Origin: DATGPD01 sp031423015
GTDB lineage: Bacteria > Planctomycetota > UBA1135 > UBA2386
Direction: 5' to 3'
DNA length: 64,000 bases
Assembly (NCBI GenBank): GCA_031423015.1
Contig: JANPER010000040.1
Coordinates: 62,001-126,000 of the forward strand
Shown here: positions 1 to 10,586 of the stretch, piece by piece
Layout: every line of letters starts with the position of its first letter
How positions within the stretch are numbered: the first letter of the stretch is position 1
Notes under the pieces: generated by a model
What the model saw: only the letters and a program-made list of their open reading frames with translations
What the model was told of the DNA's origin: nothing
Databases searched by the model: none
Made by a program: the position numbers and the translations under genes

Positions 1-572
1 CCCAGGTCGTACGCCGAGCCGCCGCTTTGCAGCGTGCGCACGAACGACGTCAAGGCTTGCACGATCGTGGCACCGGTCGGAGCCGCATCGAACGCCATCT
101 TGAACGCGGCGACATACGCGGGGATGCCCGCCAGCGCCTTTGCCATGCCGTCAGGGTCGCCGCCCATGTGGCTCTTCCACGCCGCTTCGACGTTGCCTTC
201 CATCGTGGCGGCGCGGCCGTCCCAATAGAAATGTGGCTGATAGCCAACGTTGTACAGGCTCGGTGAGTTGCGCGTGTTCTTGCTGCCGTCGACCTTGGGC
301 GACACATCCAAGCCGTCCGACCACGCCTTCTCGTGCACGTGGCACGTCTGACACGACATGCTGCCGTCCTTCGAGAGCCGCTTGTCGAAGAACAGCGTCT
401 TGCCCAGCGCCGCCTTCTCAGCGGTCAGCGCGTTGTCAGCCGGAATGTTCAACTTGGCTGCCTCGAGCCCCTTGGGTGTCTGCGCCAGCGACCGCACGGC
501 GCTGACCTCCGAGGTGCACCCTAGGGCAACGAGCGTGAGGGGCGAGAGAAGCAGAAAGAGACGTGGGATCAC
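1..572 (-). CDS. Di-haem cytochrome c peroxidase family lipoprotein (partial, 3' end outside window)
   Basis: Periplasmic di-haem peroxidases (CcpA/MauG family) reduce hydrogen peroxide with electrons from cytochromes or cupredoxins. Reading from a GTG at 572, the product has a hydrophobic leader ending in a lipobox-like LVALGC (Cys19), then the family-typical KAALGKTLFFDKRLS, the N-terminal haem-binding motif CQTCH at about residues 74-78, and a downstream NSPSLYNVGY...FYWDGRAATMEG block typical of this family. About 190 residues are visible; the second haem motif should lie beyond the left edge. The GTG start is chosen because it gives a clean lipoprotein signal. The family call is firm; start and lipidation are inference. 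Confidence 0.85.
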   Translation of the reverse strand, partial: MIPRLFLLLSPLTLVALGCTSEVSAVRSLAQTPKGLEAAKLNIPADNALTAEKAALGKTLFFDKRLSKDGSMSCQTCHVHEKAWSDGLDVSPKVDGSKNTRNSPSLYNVGYQPHFYWDGRAATMEGNVEAAWKSHMGGDPDGMAKALAGIPAYVAAFKMAFDAAPTGATIVQALTSFVRTLQSGGSAYDL

Positions 573-719
573 GGTTGGGTTGCCTCGTTGGTTGCTGACA
601 GGCGCGGCGCCGGGGGACGCATCATGTTGGCCTTCGACGATCGTGCGCGCAACAGCGTGGCGATCCTGAACGCGTGCCGCGATGCGCCGCAGCGCCGCGA
701 TGGCGACGCCGCAACAAAG

Positions 720-3700
720 TCAGCCAGGCGACGGATCCAGGACTTCCTGCAAGACGCTGCTCAGAGCATCGACCTCGAAGGGCTTCTGCAGGAAACTCGC
801 CAGCCCCTTGCCGGCGAACCGCGCCATCGTGTCGTGCTCGTCGAAGCCACTCATCAAGACGACTCGCACGTCGGGGCGTAGCCGACGCAAGCCAGCCAGA
901 GTCTGCTCGCCATCGAGGCTGCGCATGCGCAGATCAAGCAAGACGACCGCGAACCGGTCGGGCGCCGCGCCGAACACGTCCAAGGCCTCTTGCCCATCGC
1001 TCACCACGACCGCGTCGAAGCCGAGCGCGCGCAGCATGGAGCCCACGATTGCCCGAATCGTCCCCTCGTCGTCCGCAACCAACACCGTTCCGTGACCCTG
1101 CCAGGCGGCCATGGACCGCGGCGGTTCAACCACGTCGGCAACGGGACCGTCGACCGCCGGGAACAACAGTTTGAACCTGCTGCCCTGCCCGACCACCGAC
1201 TCAACCGTGATGCTGCCCCGGTGGCCGCGCACGATTCCTAGCACGGCGGCAAGGCCGAGGCCGCGGCCGGTGAACTTGGTGCTGAAGAACGGGTCGAAGA
1301 TGCGACTTTGTGTTTCGCCGCTCATGCCGCTCCCCGTGTCTGACACCTCGAGTCGGACATAGTCGCCGGCCTGCGTGCAAATCGTTGTCGGTTGACTGGA
1401 GTTGTCGCGAACGACACGTTCGACACTCGTCGTTAGGGTAACGACTCCCGGCGCCGTCTCGCCGACCGCCTCGCTGCCGTTGATGACCAGGTTCATGATC
1501 ACCTGACGGAGCTGCGTCGCGTCCGCCGCGATCGGTGGCAAGTTTGCCGCAAGGTCGAGGCGCAGCTCGACGTTGCTACCGATCGAGATCCTCAGCATCT
1601 GCAGCGTGTCTTCGATGATGCGGCCGAGGTCGACGTTCTGCACCACGAAGCGGCCCTTGCCCGAGTAGGCCAACATCTGTCGGCACAGCTCGGTCGCGCG
1701 CGCAGTCGCGATCCTGATCTGCGCCAAGTAGTCGCGGGCAACAGAATCAGCCGGCAGATCCAGGCTGATCATGCTGGCGTTGGCGACGACCGTGGTCAGG
1801 ATGTTGTTGAAGTCGTGCGCGATCCCACCCGCGAGAACCCCCAGGCTCTCGAGCTTCTGGCTCTCCTGCATCTTGCGTTGGATCGCCTCCCGCTCGCGCA
1901 CGGCGGCGCGGGAAAGGGTGATGTCCTGCACGAAGCCATCGATGCAGATCAGGTCGCCCTTGTCGTCATACACGCCACCAGCGTGCTCGGAAACCCAACG
2001 CTCGCGGCCGTGGCGATCGATGATGCAATACTCGTTGTGGCAAGGCTTGCGCGCCTGCAGGCTGGCCTGACAGCGACTCCACAGCCCATCGCGATCCTGC
2101 GGATGCACGAGGTCGCCGTACGCGATCGACCGGTTGTTCTCCAACTCGTCGCGGCGATAGCCGGTGAGTGCCTCGCACCCCTCACTGACGTACGACATGG
2201 TCCATTGCGCGTCGTTCTGGCAACGGTACGCCATGCCGGGGAGATGGCTCACGAGACTGCCGAGACGCGCCTCGCCCGCTTGCAACGACTGCAGCAACTG
2301 CGAGCGCTCGATCGCCAGGCTCGCGAAGTGAGCGGCCCGTTCGAGGGCGGCCATCTCATGGGGCCGCGGCGCTCTGGGCTCGCCGTAGTACGCCGCGAAC
2401 GTTCCCAACACGCGGTTCTGCGAGGAGTACATCGGCAGCGACCAGCAGGCGCGCAAGCCGTGCGACAACGCGAGGTCCCGATAGTCGCGCCAAAGCAGGT
2501 CAGTCGCGATGTCTGTCACGATGACGAGGCGCCGCTCAAACGCTGCCGTACCGCACGATCCAACGCTCGGGCCGATTGCGACGCCATCGATGGCCTTGCA
2601 GAACTCGAGCGGCAAGCGTGGCGCCGCGAGATGGCGCAGACGCCGACCATCGGCGTCCAGCAGCAACACCGACAGCCGCATGTCATGGAACAGCTTTTCG
2701 TATGACTTCGCCAACTGACTGATCGTGTCGGTCAGCGGCGCGCCAGCGACCATCGACTCCAGTACTTCGCGCTCCGCCGCGCTGCGCGCATCCATCAGGC
2801 GACGCTCCGTGACGTCGCGTGCGATCGACAGCACGCCGAGCAAGACACCTTGGGCGCTGCGGCATGGAACGCAGTGGGCCTCCAGGATGCGCCGGTCGCC
2901 GGACGGCGTCGTGATGCCGAACTCGCCCTGGCTGGCGACACCGGCAAGGGCCTGACCGTGCAGCGCGGCGAACGCGGCGAGATCCTCGGCAGCCAAGAAC
3001 TCACCGACCGGTCGGCCGCGCACGGCTTCGATCGACTTGGCGCCAAGCAGCGCGAGGCCGGCTGGGTTGACTTCGAGCAGCGTGCCCTGGGGCGACACCA
3101 ACTTCACACATTCGGTCTCCAGAGCCAAGACCGCGCGCAAGTGAAGCTCGTGCTCGGAGCGCTCGGCGCACAACGCTGTGGTGAGGACGCCGAGGACCGC
3201 GCTGGTCGCCATGAAGGCCCAAAGGACGATCACGTCCTCCTGGGGATGGTGGCGGAAGAAGGGGCCCTGCCCGGCGGCGGTCCCGTACGCGGCGATGGCC
3301 GACACCAACAAGAGCGCGAGCCCGGTACCGCTCGGGCCGAACCGCACGGCCGACCAGGCCACCAAGGGCAACGGCAGGAAGGCCAGTGACCAGCCGACTG
3401 CGGACGATCCCCCATTGGTGACGAACACCGCCCAGGCGGTCAAACTCGTCGCGATCACCCACGTCACGAACTCGGGCCAACGCTGCGCGATCACCCCGCG
3501 GGCCTCCCGGTCGAAGCTGAGCAAGAGGGGTGCCACCGACACGACGCCCATGGTGTCGCCGCCCCACCACGTCAACCAAGCGCTCCAAGGGTTGGCGGTG
3601 AGCGTGCCTGACGCCGAGAGGATCCCGACGCCGGCGGTGGAACTCAGGAGCATCCCGCCTGCGGCTGCGGCGGCAAGGATTCCAACGTCGCGCCGTCGAG

Positions 3701-4115
3701 GCATCCGGCGCTGCAACCCGAGCCAACGGAGAGTCGCCACGACGACGAGCGGAGCGACGGTATTGCCGATTGCGATCAGGCCCGCGGCGGGGTTTGCGGT
3801 GTTGACCAAGAAAGCCCCAAGCGCAACGCCAGGCCAGCAGCGGTAACCCCAGCGATACAGCGCGGCCACGGCGATTCCCGTGGGCGGCCAAATCAGCGTG
3901 ATGGTCGAATCGACGGCCGGCAGCAGCAGGCCCAGGCGACCGGTCACTGCGTACGCCAGCGCGACAAGAACCCACCGCCCCAACTCAATGGGCCAGAGAT
4001 CTGTCACCACTGAGTCGGCCAACAGCCTCGCATACCAAGGGTGTTGCCGCGTGACTCCTATGGGTCGTACCTCACCCACGTGCGGGATGATCCCACGCGG
4101 TTGCGCGCGATACAA
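720..4115 (-). CDS. MASE1-PAS-GAF-PAS hybrid sensor histidine kinase/response regulator
   Basis: Inner-membrane sensor kinase of 1131 residues. An N-terminal multi-pass MASE1-type sensor occupies about residues 40-330, followed by a PAS domain (about 345-440), a GAF domain (about 460-610) and a second PAS domain with PAC tail (about 620-745). The kinase core has an H-box GGIAHDFNNIL, an N-box VIMNLVINGSEA and G-boxes DTGSGMSG and GRGLGL. A C-terminal receiver domain (about 1010-1131) carries the DD pair, the phospho-acceptor Asp in LLDLRM and the Lys in QKPF. The H-box type is that of HisKA kinases close to PAS-linked soluble kinases. The ligand is unknown. It is divergent from methylmalonyl-CoA mutase with a very short gap, so the real start could be slightly downstream. 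Confidence 0.93.
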   Translation of the reverse strand: MYRAQPRGIIPHVGEVRPIGVTRQHPWYARLLADSVVTDLWPIELGRWVLVALAYAVTGRLGLLLPAVDSTITLIWPPTGIAVAALYRWGYRCWPGVALGAFLVNTANPAAGLIAIGNTVAPLVVVATLRWLGLQRRMPRRRDVGILAAAAAGGMLLSSTAGVGILSASGTLTANPWSAWLTWWGGDTMGVVSVAPLLLSFDREARGVIAQRWPEFVTWVIATSLTAWAVFVTNGGSSAVGWSLAFLPLPLVAWSAVRFGPSGTGLALLLVSAIAAYGTAAGQGPFFRHHPQEDVIVLWAFMATSAVLGVLTTALCAERSEHELHLRAVLALETECVKLVSPQGTLLEVNPAGLALLGAKSIEAVRGRPVGEFLAAEDLAAFAALHGQALAGVASQGEFGITTPSGDRRILEAHCVPCRSAQGVLLGVLSIARDVTERRLMDARSAAEREVLESMVAGAPLTDTISQLAKSYEKLFHDMRLSVLLLDADGRRLRHLAAPRLPLEFCKAIDGVAIGPSVGSCGTAAFERRLVIVTDIATDLLWRDYRDLALSHGLRACWSLPMYSSQNRVLGTFAAYYGEPRAPRPHEMAALERAAHFASLAIERSQLLQSLQAGEARLGSLVSHLPGMAYRCQNDAQWTMSYVSEGCEALTGYRRDELENNRSIAYGDLVHPQDRDGLWSRCQASLQARKPCHNEYCIIDRHGRERWVSEHAGGVYDDKGDLICIDGFVQDITLSRAAVREREAIQRKMQESQKLESLGVLAGGIAHDFNNILTTVVANASMISLDLPADSVARDYLAQIRIATARATELCRQMLAYSGKGRFVVQNVDLGRIIEDTLQMLRISIGSNVELRLDLAANLPPIAADATQLRQVIMNLVINGSEAVGETAPGVVTLTTSVERVVRDNSSQPTTICTQAGDYVRLEVSDTGSGMSGETQSRIFDPFFSTKFTGRGLGLAAVLGIVRGHRGSITVESVVGQGSRFKLLFPAVDGPVADVVEPPRSMAAWQGHGTVLVADDEGTIRAIVGSMLRALGFDAVVVSDGQEALDVFGAAPDRFAVVLLDLRMRSLDGEQTLAGLRRLRPDVRVVLMSGFDEHDTMARFAGKGLASFLQKPFEVDALSSVLQEVLDPSPG

Positions 4116-4159
4116 GTCAGCCCCCTATGCGGCCGGCGATGTGTTCCTACGATCCCGCC

Positions 4160-6277
<2,118 letters not shown>

Positions 6278-6328
6278 ATTGGTGAACGGCGCACGCTCGT
6301 GGTCTTGCCGTGCGCTGGTGCCGCGGCG

Positions 6329-8074
6329 ATGAAACATGGTCGCTGGCTCGGCCTGCTGGCCATCGCGGTGGCGTTCGCACTGACCTACGGCCCGGGGCTG
6401 CCGCATTTCTTCACCGCCGACGACTTCGTGCTCCTGCACTACATGCGCGACAACACCGGGGTCGACATCGTGCGCGAGAGGTTGTTGCACGGGCCGCGCA
6501 GCGACGTCGCATCCCCGTGGTGGCGACCAGCTTGGCTGCTGTTGTTCAACGCCTCATACGAGGCCTTTGGCCTCTCGCCGGCCGCCTTGCGCGGCGTGGT
6601 TTGGCTGCTGCACGGTGCGATGCTGGTGCTGGTCTTCGCGGTAGCCTCGCGCGTCGTCGCGTCGTCGGCGTTGGCACTCTGTGCGGCAGCCCTGTTCGCG
6701 CTGGCCCCGAGCTACGCCGAAGCGCTGCTGTGGATCTCGGCGGGGTTGAACGTGCTCCCCGCCGCGATCTGCCTGTTCGTCGCCGCGGTCGCCTACGCGC
6801 ACTTTGTCGAGAGCGGCGCGCGCCGCGCGTGGCTCGTCGCGTGGCTGACGTTCGTACTGTCGTTCCTGTTTCGCGAGGCCGGCTACCACATGCCCCTGGT
6901 CGTGGTCGCCGCGCACCTGACCTTGTCGAGGGGATCGCCGGTCGGGCGCCGCCTGCTCCGCGGCGTCTTGCACAGCCTGCCGTTCTGTGTCGTCGTCGTG
7001 CTGCACAACCTGTTCTTGAACCCGTTCGACGTCAGCGGGATGTCGCTCGCCGAGAACCTGCGCACCGCCGGCCGACACGGCGCCTTGTGGCTGCAAGCGT
7101 TGTTCGCGGTGCCCGACGGCCCGTGGTCAGCGGTAGCGACGCTGGCCGTGGGCACGGGTGCGATGGCCGCAGTGAATCACCGCGCGCGCTTCTGCCTACT
7201 CTGGGCGCTGGCGGCGAGCTTTCCGTTCGTCGCCCGCACCCACGAGACGCGCTTTCTCTACTTCGCGCATGCGCCGCTGGCACTGGCCGTCGTACTCGCA
7301 TGCGGCCCGTGGGCGCACGGACTTCGCACCCTTGCCGTGCTGGTGCCTGCGCTGGTGCTGGTCGTCGGGCTGAACGCCACGCGCATCGGCGGCGCGGTGC
7401 GCGCCCACGCGGCGAGCGCCCAGGTAAGCGCTACTTTCATCGAGCTCTTGCGCGGCGAGCAATTCGCAGGCGACGCCGAGCTGCACGTCGACTTCTTGCC
7501 GCCCGAACTCGCGGACGGCGCGCCGGAGGCACTCGAGCTGTACCTTGGCCACAAGGTGCGCGTGGTCAACCAGACCTTGCTCGAACGCGCGCCCTTCGTG
7601 ATCTTCGGCCAGCCGGCGTTCGAGCACCTCGCCGACGACACCACCATCGTGCACTTCGATCACGCCGCACGGCGCTTCACGCGGACCACGCGCGGCGCGC
7701 TGATCGCCGGCCGGCCGCTGGTACCGATGTTCGCCTTCCGGCATCAAGCGCGCCAGGTGACCGCGTGGCCAGAAATGCAGTTCGCTCGCGACGTCGTGCA
7801 TCTGTTGCAGCCACCGCCGCCACTCGATCTGGTCGGCGATGGCGTCGGCAAGGTCGTGTGGGTGCGCGCCGGCAACGTGAGCCGCTTCGACCTAGGCGTC
7901 GAAACGCCGCGCGACGGCTACCTGGTGATCGCGTTCATCGTCGACCTCACCACGGTCGGCGGCCACGCCTTCGTGGACGGCGCGGCGACGCCGCTGTTGG
8001 TCGTCGACGGCCTATTCAACGCGGTGCCGGTGCGCAAGGGGACGCACGAGGTTGTGGTCAAGACCTCGCTGTAG
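6329..8074 (+). CDS. Multi-pass membrane protein, probable GT-C type glycosyltransferase
   Basis: About 581 residues with roughly ten hydrophobic segments in the first two thirds and a soluble C-terminal part from about residue 380. The first luminal loop has FTADDFVLL, the acidic pair position typical of polyprenol-phosphate-dependent GT-C sugar transferases (PMT/ArnT-like), supporting but not proving that role. It sits between methylmalonyl-CoA mutase and meaB on the same strand, with no obvious functional tie. The ATG at 6329 (MKHGRWLG) is preferred to one 30 bases upstream because the hydrophobic anchor starts directly after it. No specific acceptor or sugar can be deduced. Confidence 0.7.
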   Translation: MKHGRWLGLLAIAVAFALTYGPGLPHFFTADDFVLLHYMRDNTGVDIVRERLLHGPRSDVASPWWRPAWLLLFNASYEAFGLSPAALRGVVWLLHGAMLVLVFAVASRVVASSALALCAAALFALAPSYAEALLWISAGLNVLPAAICLFVAAVAYAHFVESGARRAWLVAWLTFVLSFLFREAGYHMPLVVVAAHLTLSRGSPVGRRLLRGVLHSLPFCVVVVLHNLFLNPFDVSGMSLAENLRTAGRHGALWLQALFAVPDGPWSAVATLAVGTGAMAAVNHRARFCLLWALAASFPFVARTHETRFLYFAHAPLALAVVLACGPWAHGLRTLAVLVPALVLVVGLNATRIGGAVRAHAASAQVSATFIELLRGEQFAGDAELHVDFLPPELADGAPEALELYLGHKVRVVNQTLLERAPFVIFGQPAFEHLADDTTIVHFDHAARRFTRTTRGALIAGRPLVPMFAFRHQARQVTAWPEMQFARDVVHLLQPPPPLDLVGDGVGKVVWVRAGNVSRFDLGVETPRDGYLVIAFIVDLTTVGGHAFVDGAATPLLVVDGLFNAVPVRKGTHEVVVKTSL

Positions 8075-8121
8075 GCACCGCACCCCTTCAGATCGTTCCA
8101 GCCTTCGCCTAAGGTGCCAAG

Positions 8122-9066
8122 ATGGAACTCGCCGACGCCGTGCTCCGCGGCGACCGCCCTGCCCTCGCACGCGCCATCACCTTGGTGGAGAGTCGCCGCC
8201 CCACGGACGAGGCGAGCGCCGACGCCTTGTTGCAGGCAGTGCATGGTCGTGGCAAAGACAGCGTGCGGGTCGGAATCTCGGGCCCGCCTGGCGTCGGCAA
8301 GAGCACATTCATCGATGCGCTCGGTTCGCTGCTGACCTCGCAAGGAATGCGCGTGGCGGTGCTGGCGGTCGACCCCTCCAGCTCGGTGAGCGGCGGCAGC
8401 ATCTTGGGCGACAAGACACGCATGACCAAGCTGTCGCGCGACCCCAACGCGTTCGTGCGGCCGTCGCCGGGCAGCGGCGCGCTCGGCGGGGTCGCGCCGC
8501 GCACGCGCGAAGCGATCGCGGTGTGTGAAGGCGCCGGCTACAGCGTGATCCTGGTGGAGACGATCGGCGTCGGCCAGTCGGAGATCGCCGTCGCCTCGAT
8601 GGTCGACTTCCTACTGTTGTTGGTGCCTCCCGACTCCGGCGACGAGTTGCAAGGCATCAAGCGCGGCATCACCGAGGTGGCCGACGGCGTGTTCGTGAAC
8701 AAGGCCGACGGCGAACGCCTGGTGAGCGCGCAGCGCACGCGACTCGAGTACGAGCAAGCGCTGCAGCTCGTGCACACCGGCGACACGCGGCCGGTCGTGC
8801 TCGCGGGCTCCGCCCAGGAGGCGCGCGGTCTGAATGCGGTGTGGCAGGCCGTGACGGCACGCAGCCCGGTCGCCAGTCCGGCGCGCGCGCAACGGCGCGC
8901 CGCGCAAGCGCGCCGTTGGCTCGACGAAGCCCTGCACGACCAACTGGTCGAACGCTTCCTCCGGCGCTCCACCGCCGCTACGCAACTCGCCGCGGCCTAC
9001 AGCGAGGTTGAGGGCGGGGGCGTGTCGCCGCGCGTGGTCGCGCGCCGCCTCCTCGCCAGCTCGTAG
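8122..9066 (+). CDS. meaB: Methylmalonyl-CoA mutase-associated GTPase MeaB
   Basis: G3E-family P-loop GTPase that loads and protects adenosylcobalamin on methylmalonyl-CoA mutase (ArgK/MMAA family). The 314-residue product has a Walker A GPPGVGKS at residues 54-61, the DPSSSVSGGSILGDKTRM switch region typical of MeaB, the Walker B/switch LVETIGVGQSE and a base-recognition NKADG. Its length is normal for the family. Placement downstream of the mutase in the same orientation supports a joint role; the membrane gene between them is an unusual interruption. Confidence 0.95.
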   Translation: MELADAVLRGDRPALARAITLVESRRPTDEASADALLQAVHGRGKDSVRVGISGPPGVGKSTFIDALGSLLTSQGMRVAVLAVDPSSSVSGGSILGDKTRMTKLSRDPNAFVRPSPGSGALGGVAPRTREAIAVCEGAGYSVILVETIGVGQSEIAVASMVDFLLLLVPPDSGDELQGIKRGITEVADGVFVNKADGERLVSAQRTRLEYEQALQLVHTGDTRPVVLAGSAQEARGLNAVWQAVTARSPVASPARAQRRAAQARRWLDEALHDQLVERFLRRSTAATQLAAAYSEVEGGGVSPRVVARRLLASS

Positions 9067-9132
9067 GCCTAGGCTCCAAGTGCGGGGACGCGCAATGCAA
9101 CCCGCGCCGTCGATCGATGCGCCTGACAACTC

Positions 9133-9155
9133 GATCGTTGCATGCTGCAACGATC
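9133..9155. repeat. Perfect 10-bp inverted repeat upstream of hsp20
   Basis: Two 10-base arms (gatcgttgca and its exact reverse complement) are separated by tgc. It lies 67 bases after meaB and about 190 bases before the Hsp20 start. There is no following T-run, so a protein-binding operator is as likely as a terminator. It does not match the CIRCE element. The rest of the 9067-9344 gap shows nothing else recognisable. Confidence 0.5.
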
Positions 9156-9344
9156 TGCCGGACTGACAGGGCGGCGGCGGAGCACGGTCCGGGCCCCGCA
9201 ATCACGTCGCTTGCCGCAAGACACCGCCCCACCGGCACTTCCGCACAGCTCGAGAGGCGCGACAGCAGTTCGGCCCAATGCTTGCTTGGTCGTACGCATC
9301 GCGCCACGAGCGCACATCAACCCAAGCAAACCCAAGGAACAACC

Positions 9345-9773
9345 ATGCAGCTCATCCCCTGGCACACCGGTAATCGCGTCTCCACGCTCGACTCGCTGTT
9401 CGACAACCTCTTCCAGTTGAGCGGCCAGCCCAGCCAAGCCCGTCAGCCGTCGGCCCCAGTGAACGTGTACGAGAACGAGACTGCGTTCGTGATCGAGGTC
9501 GAGCTGCCCGGCGTCGACCAGAAAGACGTCGAGGTCAAGCTGCACGGCGACGAACTGACCGTCACCGCCGAGCGCAAGCACAGCCACGCCACCAAGGACG
9601 GCGACTTCCACCGCGTGGAGTCGCACTTTGGCCGCTTCTCGCGCACCGTGCGCTTGCCCGAGGGCCTGCAGACCGAGGCGATCGACGCGACCTTCAGCCG
9701 CGGCGTGCTGACGCTGACGACGCCCAAGGCACCTGAGCGCACGCCGACGCGCATCGAGGTGAAGGCGAAGTAA
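9345..9773 (+). CDS. Small heat-shock protein, Hsp20 family
   Basis: ATP-independent holdase chaperone of 142 residues. An alpha-crystallin domain spans about residues 38-130, beginning PVNVYENETAFVIEVELPGV and including the family-typical KDVEVKLHGDELTV block, the FGRFSRTVRLPEG segment and the A-x-x-x-x-G-V-L-T-L motif near the end. The ATG at 9345 is chosen because an AAGGAAC ribosome-binding site precedes it and the reading frame upstream lacks domain similarity. A hairpin follows the stop codon, so the gene is probably monocistronic. Confidence 0.95.
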   Translation: MQLIPWHTGNRVSTLDSLFDNLFQLSGQPSQARQPSAPVNVYENETAFVIEVELPGVDQKDVEVKLHGDELTVTAERKHSHATKDGDFHRVESHFGRFSRTVRLPEGLQTEAIDATFSRGVLTLTTPKAPERTPTRIEVKAK

Positions 9774-9783
9774 TCGGTTGCAC

Positions 9784-9809
9784 GCGGGCCAGCCCACGGG
9801 TTGGCCCGC
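9784..9809 (+). terminator. GC-rich hairpin after hsp20
   Basis: Arms gcgggcca and tggcccgc enclose a short loop; inner bases ccc/ggg can extend the stem with one mismatch. It begins 11 bases after the hsp20 stop. It lacks a T-tract, so termination is inferred from position and stem strength only. The remainder to 10042 contains no recognisable gene; the phrase agtggcgaatt appears twice near 9945-9967. Confidence 0.5.
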
Positions 9810-10042
9810 ACAGCAGAGAGAATCTTGCGGCGCGTGCATCGCTGCCTTGGGCCGCAACCACCGGTTGCATGTCGGCGCAGCGCCGACCATAGGGGCCCAA
9901 GGCCGCTTTACTCCTTGGGGCTTCCAGTGCCGCTGGGGCGTGGCGAATTTGAAGGGAGTGGCGAATTACACGGACCGCAGATTTTCCGCGCCCCGCGAGG
10001 ATTCGCGGCACTTGCAGCCCCGGTCGCGCGCAGCATGCGCGC

Positions 10043-10495
10043 ATGATCACCGTCGTGCAGCGAGTGAACCGCGCCGCCGTGCACGTCGGCGGCCAGGAAG
10101 TTGGTCGCATCGAACTCGGCGCATTGCTGTTCGTCGGCGTCGAGACCGGCGACACCAGCGACGACGCCGAGGCAACCGCACACAAGATCGCCAAGCTGCG
10201 GTTCTTCCCCGGCGCCACGCCGATGGACAAGACCCTGGCCGAGGTCGGTGGCAGTTGCCTGGTGGTCAGCCAGTTCACGCTGGCCGGCGCCTTGGCCAAG
10301 GGCAACCGACCGAGCTTCACCGCGGCGGCACCGCCCGATGTGGGCGAACTGCTCTACGCCCGCGTGGCGGAGGGCCTGCGCGGGTGCGGCCTCAGCGTGG
10401 CAACCGGGCAGTTTCGCGCGCACATGCACGTGACTCTGGAGAACGATGGCCCAGTGACGTTCATCGTGCGGGTGCAAGGTGGCCGCGTGCTCTAG
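10043..10495 (+). CDS. dtd: D-aminoacyl-tRNA deacylase
   Basis: Removes D-amino acids (and glycine from mischarged tRNA-Ala) from tRNA in the cytoplasm. The 150-residue protein starts MITVVQRVNRAAV, has the conserved SQFTL active-site motif (about residues 75-79) and the C-terminal NDGPVTF motif in which the Gly-Pro cis peptide provides chiral proofreading. Length and both motifs match Dtd exactly. An earlier ATG at 10034 runs directly into a stop, fixing the start at 10043. Confidence 0.96.
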   Translation: MITVVQRVNRAAVHVGGQEVGRIELGALLFVGVETGDTSDDAEATAHKIAKLRFFPGATPMDKTLAEVGGSCLVVSQFTLAGALAKGNRPSFTAAAPPDVGELLYARVAEGLRGCGLSVATGQFRAHMHVTLENDGPVTFIVRVQGGRVL

Positions 10496-10586
10496 CCCGG
10501 ACGAGTCGCGCCTTGCCCGGCCGCGGCGACGGCGCCATCATCGGCCAGCAGCCGCAGCGTCAAGCACGACGCCGCGACTGACCACC

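Noticed and set aside
9133..9155. CIRCE heat-shock operator
   Set aside because: Arms do not match the TTAGCACTC consensus and the spacer is 3, not 9 bases.
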